Part shown: positions 45,601-54,620 of the stretch, piece after piece | How the letters are laid out: the number at the start of each line of letters is the position of its first letter | Numbering within the stretch: the stretch's first letter is position 1 | Assembly: GCF_900343125.1 (NCBI RefSeq) | Contig: NZ_OPYL01000001.1 | Span: 372,001-436,000, forward strand | Reading direction: 5' to 3' | From: Dysgonomonas sp. Marseille-P4361 | GTDB lineage: Bacteria; Bacteroidota; Bacteroidia; Bacteroidales; Dysgonomonadaceae | Length of the DNA stretch: 64,000 bases | Notes under the pieces: generated by a model | Told to the model about the DNA's origin: nothing | Seen by the model: only the letters and a program-made list of their open reading frames with translations | Databases searched by the model: none | Made by a program: the position numbers and the translations under genes

Positions 45601-45906
45601 TACTTTTCCATAAGGCTGATCGGCAGCAGGAAGTCCTATATTACCTATAAAAGCTCTGTTGATGCCGACAGCTTTCATCGACTCCAAATCCTTTACAACC
45701 CCTTCTTTCGAAATATTATCGGATATCCAATACCAATAAATGGAAGTTTGCACACTATCCGGAATTTGCTTGAAGCCGGTTTCTATTTCTGCGATAGTTG
45801 GTTCATTACTTTTCGTATCACAAGCATAAAAGCTGATGAAGGCAGCAATAAAGGCAAAATAAAATATTGCTGAAATCTTACGTCTTTGTATACGTTTGTT
45901 TTTCAT
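42643..45906 (-). CDS. GH106-type alpha-L-rhamnosidase lipoprotein
   Basis: 1087 residues with a lipobox-like FYAC (Cys near residue 29). The N-terminal barrel has TSIYWYWISDNISKEGVVKD and FNSPGWSQSGGPWVKPEQAM, the middle has ENYGHWGFPGEFLQYGGQSD and EFWSEGSLGDIENKAASSCG, and the C-terminal end has a GH2-like sugar-binding fold (WTVQFDKARRGPSNPVTMNS; PWRVDISGFIKDGENSIEVA). This length and order match GH106. Such enzymes remove alpha-L-rhamnose from complex pectins or related glycans. It sits between the two GH71/99-like paralogues, 31 and 21 bp apart. Confidence 0.88.
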   Translation of the reverse strand: MKNKRIQRRKISAIFYFAFIAAFISFYACDTKSNEPTIAEIETGFKQIPDSVQTSIYWYWISDNISKEGVVKDLESMKAVGINRAFIGNIGLPAADQPYGKVKFFSDEWWDILHTALKKAAELNIEIGIFNSPGWSQSGGPWVKPEQAMRYLSISETSVKGPQKLEIKLEKPNKDFQDVRLLAYPAPKDITLGTGNAKISSNPQLNNIVNLVDGKNETEVAFNSNSTTIDFVCTDPQTVRSIVVSPAHRPIDMNVEVLAEQGGEFKTLKKFNVNRTNASLNVGFNPYGPIVIALPETTSKSFRVQLTNINQGAGITEMKLSSLVLEERYVEKTLAKMHQTPLPYWQDYMWEVQSEGSDNEALIDAAKVVDISQYMDAEGNLKWDVPEGDWKIIRSGMTPTGVENAPATPEATGLETDKMSKEHIAAHFDAFLGEIIRRIPAEDRRTWKVAVQDSYETGGQNWTDTFIEDFKTQYGYDPVPFIPVLNGYVVDSRNVSDRFLWDLRRLVADKVAYDYVGGLRDVCHQHGLTTWLENYGHWGFPGEFLQYGGQSDEIGGEFWSEGSLGDIENKAASSCGHIYGKRKISAESFTAAGVVLGRHPELMKQRGDRFFTEGINNTLLHLYIQQPYEDVEPGMNAWFGNEFNRKNTWFYDMDMFIQYLKRCNFMLQQGTYVADAAYFIGEDAPKMTGVCDPALPKGYSFDYMNSEVIMKYLKVKDGYLVLPDGMKYRILVLPNQETMRPELLRKITQLVNDGATILGPAPKYSPSYQNYPKADAEVVKLASELWGKVDGKTLKHAKVGKGMVMSGMDMNEAFALLEVKPDFKTNDEDPVLFIHRTLPDAEIYFVSNQAEKTITINPEFRVTNKKPELWDPVTATIRELPAYTRNNDITTVPLKLESLESAFIIFRKNADASSNGDVVKNFPNQEQTIDINTPWTVQFDKARRGPSNPVTMNSLEDWTLSANDSIKYFSGTAIYTNRFEMAGMSPEKAYYLDLGSVTSLAKVKINGQAVGGVWTAPWRVDISGFIKDGENSIEVAVTNNWMNRLIGDQRLPEKDRKTWIPVNPYTAESVLQPSGLFGPVKVYGIKY

Positions 45907-45927
45907 AGATTTATATTTTGATAATGG

Positions 45928-47721
45928 CTATTCCATGTACAAATAATTAAAACGACCTAAAGGTGCAACATCCCCATTTAAATAGAAATCCATAATATCT
46001 CCATCTTCTTGCATATTATCAGACCATTTAAATTCGAAATTAGCTGCGTCTTTTATTCCAAGAAGAGATTTAGGAATACTCAATTCCATTTTATTTCCCT
46101 TCACAATAAATTCGACTTCTCCCGATTTAGTCCAATTCCAGCCGCCATTGCTTTTTTCGATAATTGCTTTCTTCCCTGGGCTTGTTCTATTTATAATATA
46201 GTCGTAACCCTCCCATCCCGTACTTTGGGTACGATCTGTATTAATCAATAAACGCATCCATGCCGGATCTGTAGATGGACTAATATCATTTGCGGTTTCT
46301 ACATAAAAATAGATATATTTCTTATCGTGAGCAACTTTTGTTTTTACAATGTCATTACGCCCAGTTGTATTCTTATAATGCAAACTTCCCCAACCTCTAC
46401 TATCTCGATGTAGTGTATTGCCTCTATATGTATTGTATTCGGAAGCAATATTTTGCCATTCAGCAAAATTACCATCTATCTTAATTGTCTTCTGACTAGC
46501 TTTGGGTGAAGCTGAAGGAGATCCTTTAAATTTACGGATATTATCCACCATCTGATAATAATAGTTATCTCCATGACCACCTTTCATAGGTTCTATATCT
46601 CTACTTTTTTCTTGACTATATTGATCTGGAAATGCATTTTTTTGTTGTTGCCATTCTTCAAATCGCCCTGCAATCCATTCATTCCAGCCCGTGATGAAAA
46701 TAAATTCAGGGTCAAGCTCTATTGCTCTATCCCACTGCTCTTGAAAATTATAGCCGTAATTGATAGCCCCCTCTTCTTCTATCTGACCTTTAGAGTCTGT
46801 ATAACTTCTCCCAAATGTATTTGGAGCATTCATAGCAGTTAACCCTCTTTCTTTCGACCAGTTTTGAGATACTCCTACTGTAACTTGCTCTGCTTCTCCT
46901 TTTGCATTTTTCCCAAAAGCATGTTGAGGGTAAATCTCCAACCATCCCCAATGATCGGGACGAGCAGGTCCCTTATCATACACGGGTTGAGCCGGGCGGA
47001 AAGTGAAAAAGTCAAGTATTTCTTTATCTTCAGCTTTCTCCGAAGCAGGAACATCAAGATCTGTTAACATTTCGGGATATGCTAGTATTAATGGTTTTCC
47101 TTTCCAGTTAAACCATAAGTCTTTGTATAGTTCCGGTTTATACAAACTATTGTAAATATCTCTTATAGCAATTCTAGCTTCCGGTGTAGGACCAAAGCCT
47201 AGCATAAATACAATTTGAGGAACTTTTACGCCATCCTGACGAGCTTGTTCAAAGACTTTACACAATTCCATATACGATTCCTTCCAAGTAAAGGAACCAT
47301 TTGTACAATCAAAAAAGATAGCATCTACACCAGCATCAGCCAGCATTTCGGCATGCTTACGCAATACCCAATGGTCTGTATCTCTATAATATCCAAATAA
47401 TGGCTCACCCCAATAATAGGATGGGGCTTTCTTAGGCCATATAGGATCGTTATAGTCATTAATCGCTTCCGGTTTTTGTGCAAGTATTTTTGTTACATCT
47501 GCTACTTCACTGTCGGCAAAGTTTGTATGCCAAGTCCAGTAGAAAAGTCCTACAAACTTTCCTTCTCTAGAAGAAGATACTGTTTCAGACAGAGATAGTT
47601 TTCTCCCAACTGCGTCTGTAGCAGGTAACCCATTGCCATAGTTTGTCTCTTGTCCATATAAACATATAGGAAGAACATATAACAAGCCTATCAATATAAG
47701 TAGCAGATGTAATTTTTTCAT
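45928..47721 (-). CDS. GH71/99-like glycosidase with C-terminal CBM9-like domain (paralogue B)
   Basis: 597 residues with a signal peptide (LLYVLPICLYGQ). Same layout as paralogue A: GLFYWTWHTNFADSEVADVT, YYWGEPLFGYYRDTDHWVLR, ADAGVDAIFFDCTNGSFTWK, FIFITGWNEWIAGRF, then a beta domain (KTIKIDGNFAEWQNIASEYN, YFYVETANDISPSTDPAWMR). It is shorter than A mainly in the barrel loops. It follows the SusD gene after 27 bp. Having two diverged paralogues around one GH106 suggests action on different linkages of the same glycan. Confidence 0.8.
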   Translation of the reverse strand: MKKLHLLLILIGLLYVLPICLYGQETNYGNGLPATDAVGRKLSLSETVSSSREGKFVGLFYWTWHTNFADSEVADVTKILAQKPEAINDYNDPIWPKKAPSYYWGEPLFGYYRDTDHWVLRKHAEMLADAGVDAIFFDCTNGSFTWKESYMELCKVFEQARQDGVKVPQIVFMLGFGPTPEARIAIRDIYNSLYKPELYKDLWFNWKGKPLILAYPEMLTDLDVPASEKAEDKEILDFFTFRPAQPVYDKGPARPDHWGWLEIYPQHAFGKNAKGEAEQVTVGVSQNWSKERGLTAMNAPNTFGRSYTDSKGQIEEEGAINYGYNFQEQWDRAIELDPEFIFITGWNEWIAGRFEEWQQQKNAFPDQYSQEKSRDIEPMKGGHGDNYYYQMVDNIRKFKGSPSASPKASQKTIKIDGNFAEWQNIASEYNTYRGNTLHRDSRGWGSLHYKNTTGRNDIVKTKVAHDKKYIYFYVETANDISPSTDPAWMRLLINTDRTQSTGWEGYDYIINRTSPGKKAIIEKSNGGWNWTKSGEVEFIVKGNKMELSIPKSLLGIKDAANFEFKWSDNMQEDGDIMDFYLNGDVAPLGRFNYLYME

Positions 47722-47748
47722 GTGATTTAATTTAAAATTTTCAATATT

Positions 47749-49524
47749 TTACCACCCTTCATTCTGCCATTCTTCTCCTGTATATCCTGAAATCTTATTA
47801 ATTTCATCTTGGTTTATAGGATATTTAAGGAACTTAGCAGTTGAGCTTAATCTGTCGCTGAAAGCAAAACGTTTGTATGTATAACCTTCACCTTCTTTTC
47901 TTATCTCCATCCCTGAAAGATGTTTATCGGTTTGATCCAATATCTTCCAGCGGCGGACATCAAAGAAGCGATGCTCTTCGAAAGCAAATTCTACTCTCCG
48001 TTCATTTCTATATTTTTTCTCAAAATCGGCAACAGACATGCCAGCCGGGAAGTCAGGCATTCCTGCTCTTTTTCTGACAACATTAACAGCATCGCGGGCA
48101 CTCATTTTGAAGCCTAATCCTAGATCAATAACAGCATCCGGACCATCAGATTGATAGGCAGCTTCTGCAAAATTAAGGTATAGTTCAGCTAAACGGAACA
48201 TACGGATAGCTCCATCGTTGTTATTATTCAATCCTGAGCGATGATAGTTGAATTTACGCATATAGTATCCTGTTCGGGTATGGCGTCTGTCTGTAGAGCT
48301 TATTCCATCTGCTCCTCCAACATATGACTCTACTTTTTTACCATTTGGCTGATCAAGATAACGAACAGCTCCATTATAGTAGATGGATGCGTAGAAGCGA
48401 GGATCACGACCTTCGTATGGATTATTCGGATCGTATCCTGAAGCTGTATTCAGTATAGGGGAAAGATGCTTATCGTCACTGTATCCCAATATTGGAGCTT
48501 GCCCAGTTTTTTGCATCTCGTAACTATCTACTAGCTCTTGTGTAGGGCAAGGACCTGATTTATCCATATCGGGAGTAGATGGTAAACCTGCATACTTCCA
48601 TACTTCCATCGTTCCTCCCTTTTGATAAATAGTCTCCTTGTCCACCGATCGTCTGTCATTTGAGTTTGTCAAGAAATATAGCGCATATGCATTTTGTGCT
48701 TCTGTACTTTCCGGTACTACATCAAACAATTTATAGTCATGTGCTAAACATTGAGCCAAGGCTTCTTTTGTTATTTCTGTAGCCTCTTTCCATGTATATG
48801 TCCCGTCAGTCCATAGAGGACTAGCAGCATATATTGCAGCCTGAGACATAATAGCATATGGTATAGCTCTGTGCATAATACCATGCTGATTGTCATAAAT
48901 ATTCCAAGAGAAACCAGCCTGAGTATCAGGAACAGACAATGCAGCTTTACATTCATCAATAATGAAAGTAACAACTTCGGAGAAGGATGCTTTTTTGTCT
49001 GTTTTAAAATCATGCTCTAATCCTAAATCCTCTGTAAATAACGGCACTTCTCCATATCTTTTTATCAACTGCAAGTAATATAGAGCGCGAAGAGTTCGGG
49101 CCTGAGCTTCCCAACCTGTCCGTTCTTCATCGGAAATGAGAGCTGTGGATGTCTTTATATTTGCAATAAAAATATTACATTTTCTTATTCCTTGATACAG
49201 ACCTTCCCATGGGTCTTTATCTGCTGATACAGATCCATAGTTTACTGCTGTAACAGCACCAACATACCATTGAGCATAAACCGATCCTGCTGTGATTGCA
49301 TCACAGTCATGCGCTTCGTCAGTAAAGGAAGCTCTATCCATGTATGGTGCAGGACAAAATGATCCTTCGTAACACGAATTAAGGAATCCCATCACTTTGT
49401 TTCTTTCCTTAAATATTTCATCGCGAGTGATTCTACCATCGGTATCCAAATCTAACTGCTCATTACAAGAGAAAAAGAAACCACAAACTGTAATGATAGT
49501 TATTATAAATATATACTTTTTCAT
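47749..49524 (-). CDS. SusD-like lipoprotein (second pair of the rhamnose-type locus)
   Basis: 591 residues. Lipoprotein signal (TVCGFFFSC) followed by NEQLDLDTDGRITRDEIFKE, then TPR helices (WEAQARTLRALYYLQLIKRY) and the C-terminal RagB/SusD signature (YRNERRVEFAFEEHRFFDVR, ending TGEEWQNEGW). It shares its ending WQNEGW with the other SusD at 52702. Partner of the SusC gene 33 bp upstream. Confidence 0.92.
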   Translation of the reverse strand: MKKYIFIITIITVCGFFFSCNEQLDLDTDGRITRDEIFKERNKVMGFLNSCYEGSFCPAPYMDRASFTDEAHDCDAITAGSVYAQWYVGAVTAVNYGSVSADKDPWEGLYQGIRKCNIFIANIKTSTALISDEERTGWEAQARTLRALYYLQLIKRYGEVPLFTEDLGLEHDFKTDKKASFSEVVTFIIDECKAALSVPDTQAGFSWNIYDNQHGIMHRAIPYAIMSQAAIYAASPLWTDGTYTWKEATEITKEALAQCLAHDYKLFDVVPESTEAQNAYALYFLTNSNDRRSVDKETIYQKGGTMEVWKYAGLPSTPDMDKSGPCPTQELVDSYEMQKTGQAPILGYSDDKHLSPILNTASGYDPNNPYEGRDPRFYASIYYNGAVRYLDQPNGKKVESYVGGADGISSTDRRHTRTGYYMRKFNYHRSGLNNNNDGAIRMFRLAELYLNFAEAAYQSDGPDAVIDLGLGFKMSARDAVNVVRKRAGMPDFPAGMSVADFEKKYRNERRVEFAFEEHRFFDVRRWKILDQTDKHLSGMEIRKEGEGYTYKRFAFSDRLSSTAKFLKYPINQDEINKISGYTGEEWQNEGW

Positions 49525-49557
49525 ATTCGGATTTTTTCTATTAATAGTATTTACTTT

Positions 49558-52500
49558 TTAGAACTGTAGGCTAACACCTAAGTTGTATGTTCTATATACT
49601 GGTATTGCATCATAGGATGAAGCTTCTGGCCCAAAATCGCTGCTTTTCATCTTATCCCAAGTGATGAGGTTCTGTCCACTAAGAGCTACTCTTATTTTTG
49701 AGGAAGTAATAGCTTTTGCCCATTTTTGAGGAAGTGTATATCCTATTTCAATATTTTTAAGTCTAAGGTAAGATCTATCGTAATAGAAGAAATCGGAAGA
49801 CTCATGATTTACAGATTTGACTGTAGATAGTGCCGGGTAAGATATTTCTTCTCCATTTTTAAATCTTTCTTCAGTCCATGCATTTTGATGGATAGATCCA
49901 AACACCCCGGAATAAGAAGTTTCATAAACACCTTTACCTGAGTAGATACTTCCCCATTTTCCAACTCCTTGAAGGAGGAAGCTAAAATCTAATGATTTGT
50001 AAGTCAAACCTCCTGATATTCCATAATAATTACGAGGTATAGAACCATGTCCTATTGGAGCTTTATCTTTTTCATCAATAATTCCATCTTCATTTAGATC
50101 CTGATAGATAAGATCACCCACACGAGGAGATCCCATAGTATAGGTTAACTTACTATTCGCAACTTCTTCTTCCGAATTGAAGAATCCATTACCATTACTT
50201 TTGTCAACAAGATATCCAAATTGCTGATTGAGTGGGAATCCATCTACATTTGTTCTGTAAACATAACTGTCATCTTTCAAACCCTCCTGAGTGTCAATCA
50301 TTTTATTCTCAGCATCGCTAAAGAATCCTCCAATATTTATAGTCAGGTCTTTATCTATAGCCTTCGTATAGTTTACACTTACCTCATATCCTTTATTTTC
50401 TGCAGTACCTGTATTTGTTGCAGGATATTGACTTAGACTAACTCCCTGATATTGAGGAATTCTACCTGTTGCAGAAACAACCATATTGTCTATTCGTTCT
50501 TTAAATAAATCAAACGAAATATCCAATCCTTTAAACAAGCCTAGATCAATACCATAGTTTTGTTTTTTAATTTTTTCAGCCATGATATTGGGGTTTGCAA
50601 TTGTCTTTTCATTGATATTGTATTGGAAATAACCGATAGGGCCTCCTCCTGTTAACGTTACATTATCAAGATAAACAAATCGGTTCAGGCCGGATTGATC
50701 ATTACCAGTCATACCTACCGAAGCTCTAAGCTTAAGATTTGACAGCCATTCCACGTCTTTCATGAATGATTCGTTAGAAACTACCCAACCTGCAGAAAAT
50801 GCAGGAGTAGTTAGATATCTGCTTGATCTTGCATACTGTTCAGAACCCGAATGTCCTACACTTGCCTTAAGCAAGTATCTATTATCATAAGCATAGGTTG
50901 CTTCCAAGCCCATACTTACTCTGTCGTATGGTAAACTCAAAGGAGAATCGGTATTTGCCTTTACCAGATTCTGGTAAAACATATAACCCATCCCTGTCAC
51001 TCGGTGCTTATCTCCAAAGTTCTTTTCATAATTTAAGATTCCTTTGTAAGTGAGATGATAGTATAATGTTGAGTTTTTAGAATAAGCCAATGCTGTGTTT
51101 GTTTTTGATCCTTTTTTTATAAAAGTCAGTTCATTATCATCAGAAGATCTCATCCACCTTTCATAATCCTGAGAGGTAATTGTTGAATTTACGTTATTTG
51201 TTTGGTATCCAATCACACCTGATGCAGACAAACCTTTAGTTATAAAACTTAAGTCAAGCTTTAATCCAAACTGAGAGTATATATTAGTAACTGTGTGATT
51301 TGTATAGCCTGAACGATTAAGCCTTCCGTAGGTAGGATCATCCTCTGTTTCTGTTGCAACAACCTGTCCTCCTTGCATTTCCCCTGTTTCCGGATCTGTT
51401 ATAATAGGTGTTGTTGGTCCATATATAGTCGGATTCATATTGAATATAGATCCATAAAGACTATCAGAAAACCACCCGGGGCCCGATGCTTTTTCTCTTT
51501 TTATATTCCCACTCAAATTAAGGAATGCGCTAATATACTGCGTAAGTTTTACATCTATGTTAGATCGGAAGTTAGCCCAAAAGAAATCAGGATCTGCATC
51601 ATATTTTGGTTGGTCTGTCTTAAACTGACCTCCCTGGTGCATTACGTTTAGATTAGAAAAGTATCTTACTCTATCATTTCCTCCCGATATATCGGTTCCT
51701 ACACGTTGCATAAGTGCATGCTTTTTCAAAAACATACCATACCAGTCTGTATTAGGATATAGCTCTTGATTTTCTCCTGAACGAAACTTATTAATAGCAT
51801 CATCAGAGAAATAAAAATTAGCACCTCTTCCATCGTTTTCAGCTGCTTGATTACGCATAGAAGCATAGTCTGCCGAATTGTACATCATTGGTTTTGTCGT
51901 CATTTCCTGTAAAGCTGCATCTACACGAACATTTATTTTTGTTTCTCCCGGAGTGCCTTTCTTGGTTGTTATAACTATAACTCCATTTGCTCCCTGTATT
52001 CCGTAGATGGCTTGTGATGCAGCATCTTTCAAGATGGAAACTGACTCAATCTCTGCAGCAGAAATATAAGAAAGTGTTTCATTCGGATTGTATGGGCATA
52101 AAAAACCATCGATAATAACCAATGGAGGATTATCTCTCATCGTATTTGCACCTCTTATCCATAATTGTACAGATTCTCTGGAAGGCTCTGAATAGCTTTC
52201 GCGGGTATATAATCCGGGAAGGCGACCAACCAAAGAAAGACCTAAGCTCGCTGTTGGTGATTTCATCAATTCACTACCTCTAACTGTAGCAACAGATCCC
52301 GTTATATCTTCTTTTCGTTGAGAAGTGTGTCCTAAATAAATTGTTTCATCAGGATTATAACTATCGGGAACCAATACAACATCCATCTCTTCTGATAGAC
52401 CAATTTCCACTGTCTTACTCAAATATCCCAGATAAGAAAATACCAGAGCATCGCTATCATCACTTATTGCAATCGTATATTTCCCCTCAAGATTTGTGGA

Positions 52501-52668
52501 TGTAATATGTTCATTATTAGAAGAAGTAACCACTGCACCTATAAGGGGACGCTGAAACTCATCTCGAACAACCCCACTAATAGTAGTGGCTATATTCTGT
52601 GCTGACACTTGCTCTACAAGAAGGAACAAGGCCAGAAATGCTATCTTTAAATATTTTGTGTTTATCAT
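49558..52668 (-). CDS. SusC-like TonB-dependent transporter with an atypical TonB box
   Basis: 1036 residues. Signal peptide (ALFLLVEQVSAQ), CarboxypepD_reg-like domain (TISGVVRDEFQRPLIGAVVT), plug (SVSILKDAASQAIYGIQGAN) and barrel ending YRTYNLGVSLQF. The segment that is normally EVVVVGYG reads DETIYLGHTSQRKEDITG, so the canonical TonB box is missing while the rest of the plug is intact. Transport may still be TonB-driven through this region. Second SusC of the seven-gene operon. Confidence 0.91.
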   Translation of the reverse strand: MINTKYLKIAFLALFLLVEQVSAQNIATTISGVVRDEFQRPLIGAVVTSSNNEHITSTNLEGKYTIAISDDSDALVFSYLGYLSKTVEIGLSEEMDVVLVPDSYNPDETIYLGHTSQRKEDITGSVATVRGSELMKSPTASLGLSLVGRLPGLYTRESYSEPSRESVQLWIRGANTMRDNPPLVIIDGFLCPYNPNETLSYISAAEIESVSILKDAASQAIYGIQGANGVIVITTKKGTPGETKINVRVDAALQEMTTKPMMYNSADYASMRNQAAENDGRGANFYFSDDAINKFRSGENQELYPNTDWYGMFLKKHALMQRVGTDISGGNDRVRYFSNLNVMHQGGQFKTDQPKYDADPDFFWANFRSNIDVKLTQYISAFLNLSGNIKREKASGPGWFSDSLYGSIFNMNPTIYGPTTPIITDPETGEMQGGQVVATETEDDPTYGRLNRSGYTNHTVTNIYSQFGLKLDLSFITKGLSASGVIGYQTNNVNSTITSQDYERWMRSSDDNELTFIKKGSKTNTALAYSKNSTLYYHLTYKGILNYEKNFGDKHRVTGMGYMFYQNLVKANTDSPLSLPYDRVSMGLEATYAYDNRYLLKASVGHSGSEQYARSSRYLTTPAFSAGWVVSNESFMKDVEWLSNLKLRASVGMTGNDQSGLNRFVYLDNVTLTGGGPIGYFQYNINEKTIANPNIMAEKIKKQNYGIDLGLFKGLDISFDLFKERIDNMVVSATGRIPQYQGVSLSQYPATNTGTAENKGYEVSVNYTKAIDKDLTINIGGFFSDAENKMIDTQEGLKDDSYVYRTNVDGFPLNQQFGYLVDKSNGNGFFNSEEEVANSKLTYTMGSPRVGDLIYQDLNEDGIIDEKDKAPIGHGSIPRNYYGISGGLTYKSLDFSFLLQGVGKWGSIYSGKGVYETSYSGVFGSIHQNAWTEERFKNGEEISYPALSTVKSVNHESSDFFYYDRSYLRLKNIEIGYTLPQKWAKAITSSKIRVALSGQNLITWDKMKSSDFGPEASSYDAIPVYRTYNLGVSLQF

Positions 52669-52701
52669 AACCTTTTATTTAGCTAATAATTAATTAATGC
52701 G

Positions 52702-54600
52702 TTACCATCCTTCATTCTGCCAATCCTCTCCTGATATAGCCAACATACGGTTTACTTCATCGAGTGGAATAGGCAAGCGCAAAAATTTATTTGTGTAGCA
52801 TGCTCGAGCTTTCGCACGTACTGTCTTACGACCATATTTATATTTCCCATCGGCAGTTCTGGTTATTTCAGCCGCAGTAATCCATTTGTCAGTCTTTGAT
52901 AAATCTCCAGTAGGAGCTGACCAACGACGTACGTCGAAATACCTGAATCCTTCCATTGCCAGCTCAACTCGTCTTTCATGTTTGATTCGCAACTTCAAAT
53001 CATCCAGAGAAATAGAATTTGGAATGCTTGGCATGCCTGCACGGGTTCTTATTTCATTAAGGGCAGCTAACGATTCATCTTTATGATTTGCTTCAGCTGC
53101 AGCCTCTGCAAAGTTTAAGATTATCTCAGCTAAACGGAATGTCTTCCAATTAGCCCCTCCTACCGGATTATTATCTCCAGCAAAAGGATGTAAGAATTTT
53201 CGTCCATAATATCCTGTACGAGTCTTAGCTCTATCTCTTTCGTCTATACCTGTTTTTGGTTCTCCAACATAAGTCATTATCGAACGTGCACGGTATCCGG
53301 CAGGGGCAGGATAATTTTCAGGAGAATCAGGTGTTTCTGCAAATCCCCAATAAGCTGTTCTCTTAGATCCATTGTAATAGATAGAAGCATAGAAGCGAGG
53401 ATCTCTATTTTCATATGGGTTCGCAGGATCATATAATGTATTTTTCGTATTGTAATTAGGTTCTAGATGTTTCTCATCTTTATAAGGATTAGCTAAATTC
53501 AATACCGTTTCTCCATTTATTGTTTCATACGAATCTACTAACTCCTGAGATGGACATGTTCCTGTCTTATAGCCGGATTGTGATCCAATACCATCGATAT
53601 GCCAGATGTTTCCTTGTCCATCTCTTTGTTGATATATCGTTTCTCTATCAATAGCTGTTGCACTATACTGCACACTCTGAGTAAAGTATTCATTAAACAT
53701 TGCCGCTTTCTCGTTAGGAATAAAAGCTTCCGGCACCATATACGTTTGAGGATAGTTAACCTTATTATACAATGCATAGCCATTCGATTTTAGGTTTTCT
53801 AAAGCTTTTTTGTTTATTGTATATGCCTCTTCCCAATAATTTTGTCCTTCGTTGTAAAGAGGACTAGCTCCATATAAAATCATTCTGGACTTAATTGCTT
53901 CAGCCACAGCTTTGGTTACGCGACTAGATTCTCCTGAAGCCGTAATTCTCCAAGGAAGATTAGGCGAATTTAAAGCTTCGTTACAATCCTCTATAATAAA
54001 TTGGACAACATCATAATAGCTATCTTTCTTTACATTAGAAAAATCCTGATACATGTCATAAAGCTCTCTTTGGATAGGAAGACCTGTGCCAAACCATCTC
54101 AACAGCTCCGAATAATAATAGGCTCTGAGGATATGAGCTTCAGCTTTCCATCTCGATCTCTCTTCTTCGGTGTTTACTTTAGCGTCATTTATTCTTGTAA
54201 GAAAGAATGTACAGTTTCTGATAGCAACCCAATATCTATTCCAATAATCTCCATTTCCGGCATCAGCACTGATATTTGTTAATGGGTGATTAGCAGCAGA
54301 AGCATCCCCATTATAATAACGTCCTGATGATAGGGTAGACTCTGCTTCAGCATCTGTATCCCACGCTTCGTCGCTCCAGACTACCGGACCACGACTCCAG
54401 AAAAAGTATCTTGTACCCATTACCGGAATCATTTCATAACATGTATTCAAAAAAGCTCCTGTTTTATTATGGTCTGCAAAAATCTCATCGTAAGAGACAG
54501 TTCCATCGGGAGCCTGATCCAAAACGTCATTACATGAGCCTAAAGCTAGTATTAAAAGAGCCAGGCATGTCAAATATATTTTATTCATTTTACGATTCAT
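52702..54600 (-). CDS. SusD-like lipoprotein (first pair of the rhamnose-type locus)
   Basis: 632 residues. Lipobox ALGSC, then NDVLDQAPDGTVSYDEIFAD. TPR helices (WKAEAHILRAYYYSELLRWF) and C-terminal RagB/SusD signature (IKHERRVELAMEGFRYFDVR). Partner of the SusC gene 20 bp upstream. Similar in layout to the SusD at 47749 but about 40 residues longer, mainly in the middle. Confidence 0.92.
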   Translation of the reverse strand: MNRKMNKIYLTCLALLILALGSCNDVLDQAPDGTVSYDEIFADHNKTGAFLNTCYEMIPVMGTRYFFWSRGPVVWSDEAWDTDAEAESTLSSGRYYNGDASAANHPLTNISADAGNGDYWNRYWVAIRNCTFFLTRINDAKVNTEEERSRWKAEAHILRAYYYSELLRWFGTGLPIQRELYDMYQDFSNVKKDSYYDVVQFIIEDCNEALNSPNLPWRITASGESSRVTKAVAEAIKSRMILYGASPLYNEGQNYWEEAYTINKKALENLKSNGYALYNKVNYPQTYMVPEAFIPNEKAAMFNEYFTQSVQYSATAIDRETIYQQRDGQGNIWHIDGIGSQSGYKTGTCPSQELVDSYETINGETVLNLANPYKDEKHLEPNYNTKNTLYDPANPYENRDPRFYASIYYNGSKRTAYWGFAETPDSPENYPAPAGYRARSIMTYVGEPKTGIDERDRAKTRTGYYGRKFLHPFAGDNNPVGGANWKTFRLAEIILNFAEAAAEANHKDESLAALNEIRTRAGMPSIPNSISLDDLKLRIKHERRVELAMEGFRYFDVRRWSAPTGDLSKTDKWITAAEITRTADGKYKYGRKTVRAKARACYTNKFLRLPIPLDEVNRMLAISGEDWQNEGW

Positions 54601-54620
54601 AGTTGTCTGTTTTTTATGCT

